Shown: positions 32,101 through 44,603, numbered from the stretch's first letter. The stretch is 64,000 bases of DNA from Agelaius tricolor (GCA_023055355.1 JALJCS010000028.1:3038418-3102417); one strand, 5' to 3'. Made by a program: numbers and translations. Notes: generated by a model not told the origin, from the sequence alone.

Positions 32101-35100
32101 ACCCCAAACGGGGCTGGGAAATCCTGTGTTTGGGGTTTTCCCTGATCCTCTCAGAGCTGACCCCAAACGGGGCCGGGAAATCCTGGTTATGGGGTTTTCC
32201 CTGATCCGCTCGGAGCCGACCCCAAATAGGGCTGGGAAATCCTGGTTTTGGGGTTTTTCCTGATCTGCTCAGAGCCGACCCCAAACAGGGCCGGGAAATC
32301 CTGGTTATGGGGTTTTCCCTGATCCGCTCGGAGCCGACCCCAAATAGGGCTGGGAAATCCTGGGTTTGGGGTTTTCCTGCTCTGCTCAGAGCTGACCCCA
32401 AACGGGGCTGGGAAATCCTGGTTTTGGGGTTTTTTCTGATCTGCTCAGAGCCAACCCCAAATGGGGCTGGGAAATCCTGTTTTTGGGGTTTTCCTGCTCC
32501 GCTCGGAGCTGACCCCAAACGGGGCCGGTGTTGCGGTGTGATGCATTAGCCTGTCTCAGCCATCCCGGTTCTTTCCCCAGGTGTGCCAATCACCTCTCCC
32601 TTCCCCTCCCTTCCTCTTCCTTCCCCTCCCTTGCCCCCTTGCTGAGTGCTGTCTGTCAATCCTGGCATTCCAGCAAGGGCTTCGTTCAGATTGGCAGAGT
32701 TCAAAAGATGCCCCTCAGCCCTGGGGGACATTGGGCCATGCAGGTGTCACTTGTCCCCTGAGCCTTTCCCCCCTTACCCGGCTGGTGGGATCCCTACCCC
32801 TTCCCTGCCCCTCTCTCCGGGGTTAAAAGACGCAGGACCAGGCCGGGAGATCCCGGGTTTGGAGTTTGTCCTGCTCCTGGCTCACCTGGGGAAGCTGCTC
32901 CCGATCAGGATGCGCCCCAAGGGGTACTCCTTGCCCTGCACTGTCACAGGCGGGCTCACCTCCAAATTCCCGAAGGAATCCAAGCTGGAACAGCCCTCTG
33001 GAGCCTGCCGGGCCACGTAGCCAAAATCGGGGCCCTGGGTGGTGGGAAAATGGGAGAAAGTGGTTAAAAAAATGCAGCTGTCAGCACTAAATCCTCCATG
33101 CTGGAGCATCCCACCCCAAAAATACAGGAGATAAAGGGATTTATCTGTTTTTAAAGGGATTTATCCCAGTTTTTAGGGGATTTATCCCAGTTTTTGAATG
33201 GATTTATCCCAGTTTTTAGGGGATTTATCCCAGGTTTTGAAGGGATTTTTCCTAGGTTTTAGGGGATTTATCCCAGTTTTTGGAGGGATTTATCCCAGGT
33301 TTTGAAGGGATTTTTCCCAGTTTTTGAAGGGATTTTTCCCAGTTTTTAAAGGGATTTATCCCAGTTTTTAGGGGATTTATCCCAGTTTTTGGAGGGATTT
33401 ATCCCAGGTTTTGAAGGGATTTTCCCCAGTTTTTAAAGGGATTTATCCCAGTTTTTAGGGGATTTATCCCAGTTTTTTAAGGGATTTATCCCAGTTTTTA
33501 GGGCATTTATCCCAATTTCTAGGGGATTTATCCCAGTTACTAAAGGCATCTATCCCAGTTTTTGGAGGGATTTATCCCAGTTTTTAGGGGATTTATCCCA
33601 TTTTTAAAGGGATTTATCCCAGTTTTTAGGGGGTTGCCAAGCTGGGCAAGGCAGAAGGAAGGGGCTGGATACCAGGATGCTCCTGACGGGAAAATCCTTC
33701 AGGCCACGGTCCCGGGGCGAGTCAAAGACCACGGGGAGAGTCTTGTGGGGGGCTTGGATGTAGCCGAACTCCACCTCATCCTGGAGGAGGGATGGAGAAT
33801 TTTGGGACCCCTCCCAGCACTGCTGCGGCGAGGAGGGGCCGGGCAGACCCTGCTCCCACCTGGATCCAGCGGTCCTGCTGGTTCTGCGGCGCCGGGCACA
33901 CGGTCAGCGGCACCTGCGCCCGCTCGGCCAGCGCGCCCACGGCCGCCACAAACTCCTCGTTCTTGTCCACGCTGGGGGCAAAACGGGAAAATCGGGATTT
34001 GGGAGTGGATCCGGCGGCGGGAAGGGGGGGAGCACCCCAGCAGCACCCACCTGCAGACAAAGACCTCGAGCGGCGCCGCCGTGTTGGGCGTCATGATCCA
34101 GGGAGCCACGCGGAACACCACGGTGTCCGTGAAGATCGGAGACTGGAGGCCCTGGGGTGGTGGGGATGGAGTTTGGGATCTGACCCCGCTGTCCCAACCC
34201 ACCCTCGGATGGCAGGGACGGAGTTTGGGATCTGTCCCCATTGTCCCACCCCTCCTGGCAAGGTGGGGATGGAGTTTGGGATCTGTCCTCCCTGTCCCAA
34301 CCCACCCTGGGATGGCAGGAATGGAGTTTGGGATCTGTCCCCACTGTACCATTCCCTCCTGGTGAGGAAAACTTGAGGAAAAAGTGGGGGAATGGGAGTT
34401 CTGGGTGGTGGTAGAAAGGCAAAACTGAGGGGAAATTTGGGGTTCTGGGATGGTGGGGATGGAGTTTGGGATCTGTCCCCATTGTCCCACCCCCCAGCAT
34501 GGTGGGGATGGAGTTTTGGATCTGTCCCTGCTGTCCAAGCCCCCCCAGGGAGGAAAAACTGAGGGAAAAATGGGAAAAAGGGGGTTCTGGGATGGCAGGG
34601 ATGGAGTTTGGGGTCTATCCCTGCTGTTCCAGCCCCCTCAGGGTGGAAAACTTGAGGGAAAAGTGGGGGAATGGGAGTTCTGGGTGGTGGTAGAAAGGGA
34701 AAATTGAGGGGGAAAATGGGAAAATGGAGGTTCTGGGATGGTAGGGATGGAGTTTGGGATCTGTCCCTGCTGTCCCACCCCCGGTGCCCCCCAGCCAGAC
34801 CTTCTCAGGGCTCTCGAGCAGGGTGACGTGCAGGGACACGAGGCCCGAGAAGGCCACGTCGGGGAAGGCCAGGCCCTCCACGTAGAAGACGCTCTCGTGC
34901 TGGTGCCGGCTGGGCCGCACGGTGTAGGCCAGCTTGGAGCCCCCCAGGACAGGCTTGAACATCTCCAGCTCCACATTGTCTGCGGGACACAGACACTTCA
35001 AAGCCAAACCCCAGCCCCGTTCCCACAGCGTTCCCCCTTGGGCCCTAAAGCCGCCCCAAACCCCGCCGGGATCGGCTCAACCGCGCCCGGGGCGTTGGAG

Positions 35101-38100
35101 AAGCAGCGCAAGGATTTGGGGTTGATCCCGGTGAGCAGAGGGGTCTGTGTCCCCAAATCCCCCCAAATCCCCCCAAATCCGGGCACTCACTGCCCCCGTA
35201 GAAAACCCTGATCTTGTCGGCGTCGCCGAAGTCCAGGTGCAGCAGCAGGCGGTGCCCGGCAAAGGTGGCGCAGGGCCCGCGCGTCCTCAGCACCAACTGC
35301 GCCATGTCCTGCAGGTCTGGGGAAACACCACGGCTCAGGGAAAATTGGGGGGAAAAGGGAAAACCAGGGAAAAGGGGAAAACTGAGGGAGAGGGGGGAAG
35401 CCAGGGGGGAACCCAAGGGGAAGGGGAAAACTGAAGGAGAAGGGGGAAACCGAGGGGAAAGGGGAAAACCAGGGGGAAACCAGGGGGAAACCGAGGGGAA
35501 AAGGGAAACCCAGGGAAAAGGGGGAAACCAGGGGAAAACTGAGGGAGAAGGAGGAAACCCAGGGAGAAGTGGAAAACTGAGGGAGAAGGGGAAAACTGAA
35601 GGAAAAGAGAGAAACTGAGGGAAAAGGGGGAAGCTGGGGGAAAAGGGGGAAATTGAGGGAAAAAAGGAAAATTGGGGAGAAATGGGAAAACTGAGAGAAA
35701 AGGGGAAAATTGGGGGGAAAGAGGGGGAAAGGGGGAAATTGAGAGAAAAGGGGGAAACTGAGGGAAAAGGGAAACAGAAAAGGGGGAAACTGAGGGAGAA
35801 GAGGGAAAACCAAAGAAAAAGGGGGAAACTGAGGGAAAAGGGAAAAATTGGGGGGAAAGGGCAAAACCAGGGGAAAAGGGGGGAACTGAGGGAAAAGGGG
35901 GAAACTGAAGAGAAAGGGGAAAACTGAGGGGAAAGGGGGAAAATTGGGGGAAAATTGGGAAACTCAGAGAGAAAGGGAAAACCAGGGGAAAAGGGGGAAA
36001 CTCAGGGAGAAGGGGAAAGTTGAGGGAAAAGGGGGAAAACTAGGGGAGAAGTGGGAAAATTAGGGGTTCTGGCCTGGGGTAAGGAGAGAAAACTGAGAAG
36101 TGAGAGAAAATTGAGGGAAAAGTGGGAGAATGGGGGTCCTGGGCTGTGGCAGGGAGGGAAAATTGAGGGGAAAGTGGGAAAGTGGGAAAGTGGCAGATTC
36201 TGGGCTGTGGAAAGAAGGGGAAATTGAGGGAAAAGTGGGAAAATTTGGGCTCTGGCTGTGTTAGGAATGGAAAATTGAGGAGAAATTGGGAAAATTCAGG
36301 GTAAAGGGAGGAAAACTCAGGGAAAAGTGGGAAAGGGGAGGGAAAAGCGGGAGACGGGGGCTCGGGGCTGTCGGGACCATTGTAGGAGCGCACGGCGCTG
36401 TCCTCGTTGTCCAGGCCCTCGGCGCCGGGGTCATCGCGGTCGCAGTTGACGAGGAGCACGGCCCCGTGGCCATCGGGGCCCCATGTCCAGCTGGCCTGGG
36501 GGACACAGAGCAGGGCCGGCTCAGTCAGGAATCCCCAATCCCATCAGAGTCTGGGGGCTTATCCAGGAATCCCCAATCCCATCAGAGTCTGGGGGCTTAT
36601 CCAGGAATCCCCAATCCTATCGGGATCTGGTGGTCAGCTGGGAATTCCCAATGCCATCAGAGTCTGGGGCTCAGCTGGGAATTCCCAATCCCATTTGGAT
36701 CTGGGGCTAATCCAGGAATTCCCAATCCCATCAGGGTCTAGGGGCTCATCCAGGAATCCCCAATCCCTTTGGGATCTGGGGGTCAGCTGGGAATTCCCAA
36801 TCCCATTTGGATCTGGGGCTCAGCCAATTCCCAATCCCATCAGGGTCTGGGGCTCAGCCAGGAATTCCCAATCCCATTGAGATCTGAGTTTCAGCTGAGA
36901 ATTCCCAATCTCATCGGGGCCTGGGGGCTCATCCAGAAATTCCCAGTCCCATCGGGGCCTGGGGGCTCATCCAGAAATTTCCAATCCCATCGGGGCCTGG
37001 GGGCTCATCCAGGAATTCCCAATCCCATCAGGGTCTGGGAGTCAGCTGGGAATTCCCAATCCCATTGGGATCTGAGCTTCAGCCGAGAATTCCCAATCCC
37101 ATGAGGGCCCAGGGGCTCAGGGCCTGGGGCTCAGCCATGAATTCCCAATCCCATTGGGGTTTGAGGCTCATCCAGGAATTCCCAATCCCACGGTGTTCCC
37201 GGCCCCTCTGGATACCTTGTCCAGCAGCGTCCGGCTCACGGCCCCGCTGCGGGTGACGTCAGCGTCCAGTGACACCTCTGTGGGACAGGGATGAGATGGG
37301 AAAAGGGGAAACCCCGGGAAGGGGGGGTCAGGAAGGGTGGTTGGGGAATGGGGTTTGGGGAATGGGACTGGGGGAATGGGGATTTGGGAATGGGGTTTGG
37401 GAATGGGGGTTTGGGGAAGGGGAGTTTGGGAATGGGGGTTCAAGAATGGGGGTTTGGGAATGGGGTTTGGGGAATGGGAGTTGGGGAATGGGGGTTTGGG
37501 GAAGGGGGGTTTGGGAATGGGGATTCGGGAATGGGGTTTGGGGAAGGGGGGTTTGGGAATGGGGATTCGGGAATGGGGTTTGGGACAGGGGGTTTGGGAA
37601 GGAGATTTGGGAATGGGGGTTTAGAAATGGGTGTTTAGGAATGAGGATTTGGGAATGGGAGTTGGGGAATGAGGATTTGGGAATGGGATCTGGGGAATGG
37701 GAGTTGGGGAATGAGGATTTGGGAATGGGGTTTGGGGAATGGGGTTTGGGGCCGTCCCCCCTTACCCACGCAGGTGAGGTAGAGCACGGCCCGGCCCACG
37801 GGAACCCCCCCGTCCTCACGGAAATAGGAAATCCTGACCTGCAACGAGGAGCGGGGCTGGCACCGAGACAGCCAGGCGGGATCCCGGGATCCACTGGGAA
37901 TTCCAACACCCAGAGGGGATCCCAGCACCCAGCCAGAATCCTGGTATCCAGAGGAATCCTAGGATCCAGCAGGCATCCCAACACCCAACAGGAATCCCAA
38001 CACCCATCAGGAATCCCAGAATCCAGTGGGAATCCCAACACCCAGCATGATCCCAGGATCCAACAGGAATCCCAACACCCATCGGGAATACTGGGGTCCA

Positions 38101-41100
38101 GCGGGAATCCCAACACCCAACAGGATCCAGTAGGAATCCCAATACCCAGCAGGATCCAGCAGGAATCCCAATACCCATCATAATCCCAGGATCCAGCGGG
38201 AATCCTGACACCCATCATGATCCCAGGATCCAGCAGGAATCCCAACACCCAACAGGATCCATCAGGAATCCCAACATCCAACAGAAATCCTCAGATCCAG
38301 CGGGAATCCCAACACCCATCATAATCCCAGGATCCAGTGGGGAATCCCAACACCCATCAGAAATCCTCAGATCCAGTGGGAATCCCAACATCCAAAAGGA
38401 TCCCAGGATCCAGCAGGAATCCCAACACCCATCATGATCCCAGGATCCAGCAGGAATCCCAACACCCATCAGGAATCCCAACACCCATCATAATCCCAGA
38501 ATCCAGCGGGAATCCCAACACCCATCATAATCCCAGAATCCCGCGGGAATCCCAACACCCATCAGAAATCCTCAGATCCAGTGGGAATCCCAACATCCAA
38601 AAGGATCCCAGGATCCAGCAGGAATCCCAACACCCATCATGATTCCAGGATCCAGCGGGAATCCCGACACCCAGCAGGATCCAGCAGGAATCCCAACACC
38701 CATCAGGAATCCCAACACCCATCATAATCCCAGGATCCAGCGGGAATCCCAACACCCATCACGATCCCGGGATCCAGTGTGAATCCCAACACCCATCACG
38801 ATCCCAGGATCCAGCGTGAATCCCAACACCCATCACGATCCCGGGATCCAGCGTGAATCCCGTCACCCGTCCCGGCCCCAGCGCGTGTCCCACGGGAATC
38901 CCGTCCCACCTTCTCGTCCCCCGGCTCCCTGCTGGGGCGCTCCATGGCCAGCAGCAGCTCGGGCCGGGGGCCCAGGGGCCAGCGCCCGACGCTCGAGGGC
39001 AGCTTCACGCTCCGGGCCTCGTGCAGCACCCACAGCTTCACCCCCGCCGAGCCCTGGGCCTGGAACGAGGCGGCGCCGCGCGGGGCCGAGCTGCAACGGG
39101 AGCGCGGTCAGGACAGCGGGAATGGAGCCGGGAGCCGGGCTGGGCACCCGGGAAACGCCACCTCCGCCAGGGCTGCGCTGTGGAACTGGGGGAAACCTTC
39201 CCAAGGGAACAAATCCTGGGGTTCGGAATATCAGCGAGCCATGGGAAATTCAAATACTCCTGGGAAACCTCAGCCAGGGCTGGGATGTGGAATTGGGGTA
39301 AAAACTTCAAAAGGGAACAAATCCCGGAATATCAGCGAGCCATGGGAAATTCAAATACCCCCAGGAAACCTCAGCCAGGGCTGGGATGTGGAATTGGGGT
39401 GAAACCTTCCCAAGGGAACAAATCCTGGGGTTCGGAATATAAACGAGGCATGGGAAATTAAACTATTCCTGGAAAAATTCAAATATTCCTGGAAAATTCA
39501 AATATTCCTGGAAAATTCAAATACTCCCAGAAAATTCAAATACTCTCAGAAAATTCAAATATTCCTGGAAAATGCAACCTCAGCAAGGGCTGGGATGTGG
39601 AATTGGGGTGAAACCTTCCCAAGGGAACAAATCCTGGGGTTCGGAATATAAACGAGGCATGGGAAATTAAACTATTCCTGGAAAAATTCAAATATTCCTG
39701 GAAAATTCAAATACTCCCAGAAAATTCAAATACTCCCAGAAAATTCAAATACTCTCATAAAATTCAAATATTCCAGGAAAATGCAATCTCAGCAAGGGCT
39801 GGGATGTGGAACTGGGGCAAAACCTTGTAAAGGGAACAAATCCCAGGGTTTGGGATATCAGTGAGGCATGGAAAATTCAAATATTCCTGGGAAATGCAAC
39901 CTCAGCAAGGGCTGGGATGTGGAATTTAGGTAAAATGTTCAAATGGGAATAAATCCCAGGGTTTGGAATATCAGCGAGTCATGGGAAATTCAAATATTCC
40001 CAGAAAATTCAAATATTCCTGGGAAATGCAATCTCAGCAAGGTCTGCAATGTGGAACGGGGTTAAAACCTTCCCAAGGGAACAAACCCTGGGGTTTGGAA
40101 TATCAGTGATCCTGCGATCAGGACCAATGAGTCATGGGAAATGCAAATATTCCTGGAAGATTCAAATATTCCTGGGAAATGCAACCTCGGCAAGGGCTGG
40201 CATGTGGAATTTAGATAAAATCTTCAAAAGGGAACAAATCCTGGGGTTTGGAATATCATCGAGTCATAGGAAATTCAAATATTCCTGGAAAATTCAAATA
40301 TTCCCGGAAAACGCCACCTCAGCAAGGGCTGGGATGTGGAATTGGGGTAAAAACTTCAAAAGGGATCAAATCCCAGGGAAATATCAGAGAGTCATGGGAA
40401 ATTCAAATATTCCTGAAAAATTCAAATATTCCCGGAAAATTCTAATATTCCAGGAAAATGCAATCTCAGCAAGGGCTGGGATATGGAATTTGGATAAGAC
40501 CTTCCCAAGGGAACAAATCCCAGGGTTTGGGATATCAACAAGTCATGGAAAATTCAAATATTCCTGGAAGATTCAAATATTCCTGGAAAATGCAACCTCA
40601 GCAAGGGCTGGGATGTGGAATTGGGGTGAAACCTTCCCAAGGGAATAAATCCTGGGGTTTGGAATATAAACGAGTCATGGGAAATTAAACTATTCCTGGA
40701 AAATTCAAATATTCCTGGAAAATTCAAATACTCCCAGAAAATTCAAATACTCTCAGAAAATTCAAATATTCCAGGAAAATGCAATCTCAGCAAGGGCTGG
40801 GATGTGGAATTGAGGTGAAACCTTCCCAAGGGAACAAATCCTGGGGTTTGGAATATCAGCGAGCCATGGGAAATTCAAATACTCCCGGGAAACCTCAGCC
40901 AGGGCTGGGGTGTGAAATTGGGGTGAAACATTCCCAAGGGAATAAATCCTGGGGTTTGGAATATAAACGAGGCATGGGAAATTAAACTATTCCTGGAAAA
41001 TTCAAATATTCCTGGAAAATTCAAATATTCCTGGAAAATTCAATCTCAGCCAGGGCTGGGATGTGGAATTGGGGTGAAACATTCCCAAGGGAATAAATCC

Positions 41101-44100
41101 TGGGGTTTGGAATATAAACGAGTCATGGGAAATTAAACTATTCCTGGAAAAATTCAAATATTCCTGGAAAATTCAAATACTCCCAGAAAATTCAAATACT
41201 CTCAGAAAATTCAAATATTCCAGGAAAATGCAATCTCAGCAAGGGCTGGGATGTGGAATTTAGGTAAAATGTTCAAATGGGAATAAATCCCAGGGTTTGG
41301 GATATCAGCGAGTCATGGGAAATTCAAATATTCCCAGAAAATTCAAATATTCCTGGGAAATGCAACCTCAGCAAGGTCTGCAATGTGGAACGGGGTTAAA
41401 ACCTTCCCAAGGGAACAAATCCTGGGGTTTGGAATATCAGTGATCCTGGGATCAGGACCAATGAGTCATGGGAAATGCAAATATTCCTGGAAGATTCAAA
41501 TATTCCTGGGAAATGCAACCTCGGCAAGGGCTGGCATGTGGAATTTAGATAAAATCTTCAAAAGGGAACAAATCCTGGGGTTTGGAATATCAGTGAGTCC
41601 TGGGAAATTCAAGAATTCCTGGAAAATGCGATTTCAGCACATGCTGAGATGTGAAATTCTGGTAAACCCTTCGATATGGGAAAATCCTGGAATTCTGAAT
41701 ATCCAAGAGTTCTGGAAGTGCAAATATTCCTGGGAAATGCAATTTCAACAAGGTCTGCAATGTGGAATTGGGGTAAATCCTTCAATGGGGAATGAATCCT
41801 GAGGTTTGGAATATCAATGAGTCATGGAAAATTCAAATATTCCTGGAAAATGTGATTTCAACAAGGGCTGAGATACGAAATTGGAATAAATCCTTCGATG
41901 GGGAAAAAAAAATCCTGCAATTTAGAACAGCAATAAATCATTGAAAATGCAAATAATCCTGGAAAACGTGAAGGCAACAAGTGCTGAGATGTGAATCCCT
42001 GAGAAACCCTTCAATACAAACAAACCCTGAAATTTAGAACAGCAACAGGTCCTGGAAAAATGGAATTAATCCTGAAAAATACAACAGCAGCAAGCACTGC
42101 AAGATGAAATGGGGATAAATAATTCAGAGTGGAAAGAATCCTGCAGCAAATCCTGCAAAGTGGAATTGCATGGATTCCCTGGATAGGCACAAATCCTGGA
42201 ATTGCATGGATTCCCTGGATGGGCACAAATCCTGGAATTGCATGGATTCCCTGGATAGGCACAAATCCTGGAATTGCATGGATTCCCTGGATATGAACAA
42301 ATCCTGGGATTGCATGGATTCCCTGGATGGGCACAAATCCTGGAATTGCATGGATTCCCTGGATATGAACAAATCCTGGAATTGCATGGATTCCCTGGAT
42401 GGGCACAAATCCTGGAATTGCATGGATTCCCTGGATAGGCACAAATCCTGGGATTGCATGGATTCCCTGGATGGGCACAAATCCTGGAATTGCATGGATT
42501 CCCGGGATAGGCACAAATCCTGGAATTGCATGGATTCCCTGGATAGGCACAAATCCTGGAATTGCATGGATTCCCGGGATAGGCACAAATCCTGGAATTG
42601 CATGGATTCCCTGGATAGGCACAAATCCCCCAAAACGTGCGGGCAGCCGCTCCTGGAAGCGGCAATTCCCGCAAATCCCCAAAGGCGATTAAAGCAAATC
42701 CCGCCCGAGGCTGCGAACCCGGGGCGAGGCGGCGGCGCCAACCCCGCGGCAGGAATCCCTGAAAAACCCCAAATCCAGGGATATTCCGGGTGCAAAGCGC
42801 ACCTGGGAATAAACGGGAATTGGTGGGAATGAGCCCCAGAGAAAGAACCGCAGGAATCCCTGAAAAACCCCAAATCCAGGGATATTCCGGGTGCAAAGTG
42901 CGCCTGGGAATAAACGGGAATGGGCGGGAATGAACCCCACGGAAAGAACCGCAGGAATCCCTAAAAAAACCCAAATCCGGGGATATTCCGGGTGCAAAGT
43001 GCGCCTGGGAATAAACAGGAATAGGTGGGAATGAAGTCTGCAGAAAGAACCGCAGGAATCCCTAAAAAACCCCAAATCCGGGGATATTCTGGGTGCAAAG
43101 CGCACCTGGGAATAAACGGGAATGGGCGGGAATGAAGTCTGCAGAAAGAACGGCAGGAATTCCTCAAAAAAACCCAAATCCAGGGATAGTCTGGGTGCAA
43201 AGCGCACCTGGGAATAAACGGGAATAGGTGGGAATGAATCCCAGGGAAAGAACCGCAGGAATCCCTAAAAAACCCCAAATCCGGGGATATTCCGGGTGCA
43301 CAGCGCACCTGGGAATAAACGGGAAAGAACCGCAGGGGTCGCTCCGAAATGCCCCAAGTCCGGGGATATCTCCGGTGCAAAGCGCGCCCCGTCCCGCCAT
43401 GGGAAACGGGAATAAACGGGAATAAATCCCACGAAAATAACCGCAGGAATCTCTCCGAAAAGCCCCAAATCCTGGAATAAAACCCGCGAACCTCCCGAGG
43501 GCAGCGGGGACGGGACCGGGCCGCGATGCGATCGATGCCGGCGCTGCCCGGGGGGGGTTCGGGCACGGATCTCCCCACAATCGGCATTTGCCATGGGGAA
43601 GTTTCCCCCACCGGCATTTCCGAGCGCTGCCGGGCAGGTCGGAGCCCGTCCCGCCCCGCCCCGCTCCGGAGGCCGCGGGCGATGGGCCCGGAGCGGAGCC
43701 CGGAGAAGGAAACGCGGCTCCGTGCCCGGGAATGGGAAAATCCCAGCCCGGGGCAGCGCAGGGAACGGCAGCGAGCCCCGGGCCCCGAGCGGGGAGAAAA
43801 ACCCCGGGGCTGCTGCGGAGAGAGAGCCGGAGCCGGGCCGGGGGCTCGCTCTCTGCCTGCCCCCCGAAAGTCGGAAATGTTTCTTATCTCATCCCGCCGG
43901 GGTTTTTGGCGTTAAAACCCCAAAAAGGGCTTGTGGCACCCCAAAAGGGGCAAAATCCCGCTGGGAATGTTGCGGTCCCGCTGATGCTGAGGTGTTTGGA
44001 GTGTCTGTGAGGGACAGAGGGATGGACAGAGGGATGGACAGATGGACAGTGGGATGGGCAAGAGGGATGGACACTGGGATGGACAGATGGCCAGCGGGGA

Positions 44101-44603
44101 TGGACTGTGGGGTGGACAGAGGGATGGACAGAGGGATGGACAACAGGGATGGACAGATGGACCGTGGGGATGGACAGCGGGATGGACACAGGAATGGACA
44201 CTGGGAAAGGACAGAGGGATGGACACTGGGATGGAGAGAGGGAATGGACACTGGGAAAGGGCGCTGGGAACAGACAGTAGGGATGGACAGAGGGAAGAGG
44301 CAATGGGGATGGACACTGGGAATGGATCCAGGGAATGGACACTGGGAAGGGGCACCGGGAATCCCACCCCTCACCCCTCCCCGCTCCCGGGACAGCATCC
44401 CCTGGGAAAAGCCCCCGGAGCAGCAGCACCGCCCCCGCCCCACCGCGCGCTATTTTCGGGCTTTGGTTAATGGGATCAAGGGGGAAAAGCGGATTTGTGC
44501 CCCGCGCTCACCCGCACACGTCCAGGGCCAGCTCGGTGCCCAGCACGCACACGGCGCTGCCGGGGCGCTGCGTGGACAGCTGGACACGGCGCTGCTGCGC
44601 CAT
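28933..44603 (-). CDS. PADI3: PADI3, protein-arginine deiminase (type III)
   Basis: Sixteen exons on the - strand give a complete 657-residue protein: 44603-44512, 39090-38910, 37838-37766, 37277-37216, 36495-36378, 35316-35191, 34979-34801, 34142-34051, 33971-33860, 33780-33673, 33034-32886, 32057-31913, 31826-31733, 31481-31402, 30367-30239, 29166-28933. Every junction is GT-AG and phases agree. Function (family): Ca2+-dependent conversion of protein arginine to citrulline. The catalytic residues are present: Asp346 ([10 protein letters not shown]), His465 and Asp467 (GHVDEF), Cys639 ([12 protein letters not shown]). The calcium loop NCDRDDPG is in exon 5. PADI3 rather than another paralogue is based on adjacency to RCC2 and on PADI3-like strings ([27 protein letters not shown]). 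Some donors are weak (GTCCCG after exon 5, GTCTGG after exon 7) but phase supports them. Confidence 0.93.
29217..30215. repeat. PADI3 intron 15 minisatellite
   Basis: Units of aatcccatcagggcacatcc and cggccccaa, about 25-30 bases, for 1 kb. Confidence 0.9.
30400..31345. repeat. (GGAT)n tetranucleotide array, PADI3 intron 14
   Basis: Long runs of gatg/ggat repeats, interrupted by ggatccatggatccatgg and ggagggatgg blocks. The edges carry related gggatggagggacaaag repeats. Confidence 0.95.
31913..32057 (-). CDS. PADI3: PADI3 exon 12, active-site His/Asp
   Basis: Encodes [20 protein letters not shown] through [14 protein letters not shown] holds His465 and Asp467, which in the family help position and protonate the substrate guanidinium. 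Confidence 0.95.
32085..32528. repeat. PADI3 intron 11 minisatellite
   Basis: Eight or so units of about 58 bases with gctgggaaatcctggttttg, gggttttccctgatccgctc and ggagccgaccccaaa. It is interrupted at 32529 by the LTR-like insertion and resumes at 32841. Confidence 0.9.
32529..32840. mobile_element. Possible solo LTR inside the intron 11 minisatellite
   Basis: A 312-base unique segment starts TG (tgttgcggtgtgatg) and ends CA (cgcaggacca). It is flanked on both sides by ggccgg (32523-32528 and 32841-32846), which could be a 6-base target duplication. It splits an otherwise continuous repeat array. It has no coding capacity and I recognise no specific family. The flanks are repeat units, so the direct repeat could be chance. 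Confidence 0.4.
33120..33635. repeat. PADI3 intron 10 minisatellite
   Basis: About 23 units of gggatttatcccagttttta, 20-25 bases each. Confidence 0.95.
33673..33780 (-). CDS. PADI3: PADI3 exon 10, active-site Asp346
   Basis: Encodes [20 protein letters not shown] then [16 protein letters not shown]. The first residue is the catalytic Asp. The two Glu residues after it and FDSPR are calcium and substrate residues in the family. Confidence 0.95.
34160..34790. repeat. PADI3 intron 7 minisatellite
   Basis: Units of ggatggagtttgggatctgt, ccccactgtccca and gaaaacttgagggaaaa. Confidence 0.85.
35335..36330. repeat. 1-kb purine-rich array, PADI3 intron 5
   Basis: Units of gggaaaactgagggagaag and gggggaaaccaggg make the + strand almost all purine for 1 kb, and pyrimidine on the transcribed-sense strand of PADI3. 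Confidence 0.9.
36378..36495 (-). CDS. PADI3: PADI3 exon 5, calcium-binding loop
   Basis: Encodes [20 protein letters not shown] then [19 protein letters not shown]. The NCDRDD acidic loop matches the middle-domain calcium site of PADI enzymes. Donor GTCCCG is atypical. Confidence 0.92.
36525..37195. repeat. PADI3 intron 4 minisatellite
   Basis: Units of aattcccaatcccatcaggg and tctgggggctcatccagg, about 40 bases. Confidence 0.9.
37325..37750. repeat. G-rich minisatellite, PADI3 intron 3
   Basis: gggaatggggtttggg and ggggaaggggggtttggg units, 14-16 bases each, give dense G runs on the + strand. Confidence 0.92.
37870..38870. repeat. PADI3 intron 2 minisatellite
   Basis: About 30 units of ggaatcccaacacccatcat and aatcccaggatccagcg, roughly 34 bases, reach to 40 bases before exon 2's donor. 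Confidence 0.92.
39190..42000. repeat. PADI3 intron 1 composite array with higher-order copy
   Basis: About 110-base units (ctgggatgtggaattggggt, aaccttcccaagggaacaaa, tatcagcgagtcatgggaaa) alternate with 16-base attcaaatattcctgg units. A block at about 39900-40260 recurs 1334 bases later at about 41230-41590, including the rare segment atcaggaccaatgagtcatg. Confidence 0.88.
42150..42625. repeat. 36-bp array, PADI3 intron 1
   Basis: About 13 units of tggaattgcatggattccct plus ggataggcacaaatcc. Because 36 is divisible by three, frames stay open in several registers. Confidence 0.95.
42730..43480. repeat. About 118-bp array, PADI3 intron 1
   Basis: Six units with gaaccgcaggaatccctaaa, caaatccggggatattccgg and gcgcctgggaataaacggga. 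The remaining unique GC-rich part of intron 1 runs 43490-43990. Confidence 0.9.
43995..44350. repeat. gggatggacaga repeat, PADI3 intron 1
   Basis: gggatggacagagggatgg and gacactgggatgg units, 12-15 bases. A related array lies in PADI1 intron 13. Confidence 0.9.

Noticed and set aside
42150..42625. Regular 36-base array as a CRISPR
   Set aside because: Units are directly adjacent with no unique spacers, and this is a vertebrate intron. The same holds for the 33-base and 63-base arrays.
43500..43990. GC-rich open frames in PADI3 intron 1 as a separate gene
   Set aside because: No protein family match and no splice or poly(A) context.
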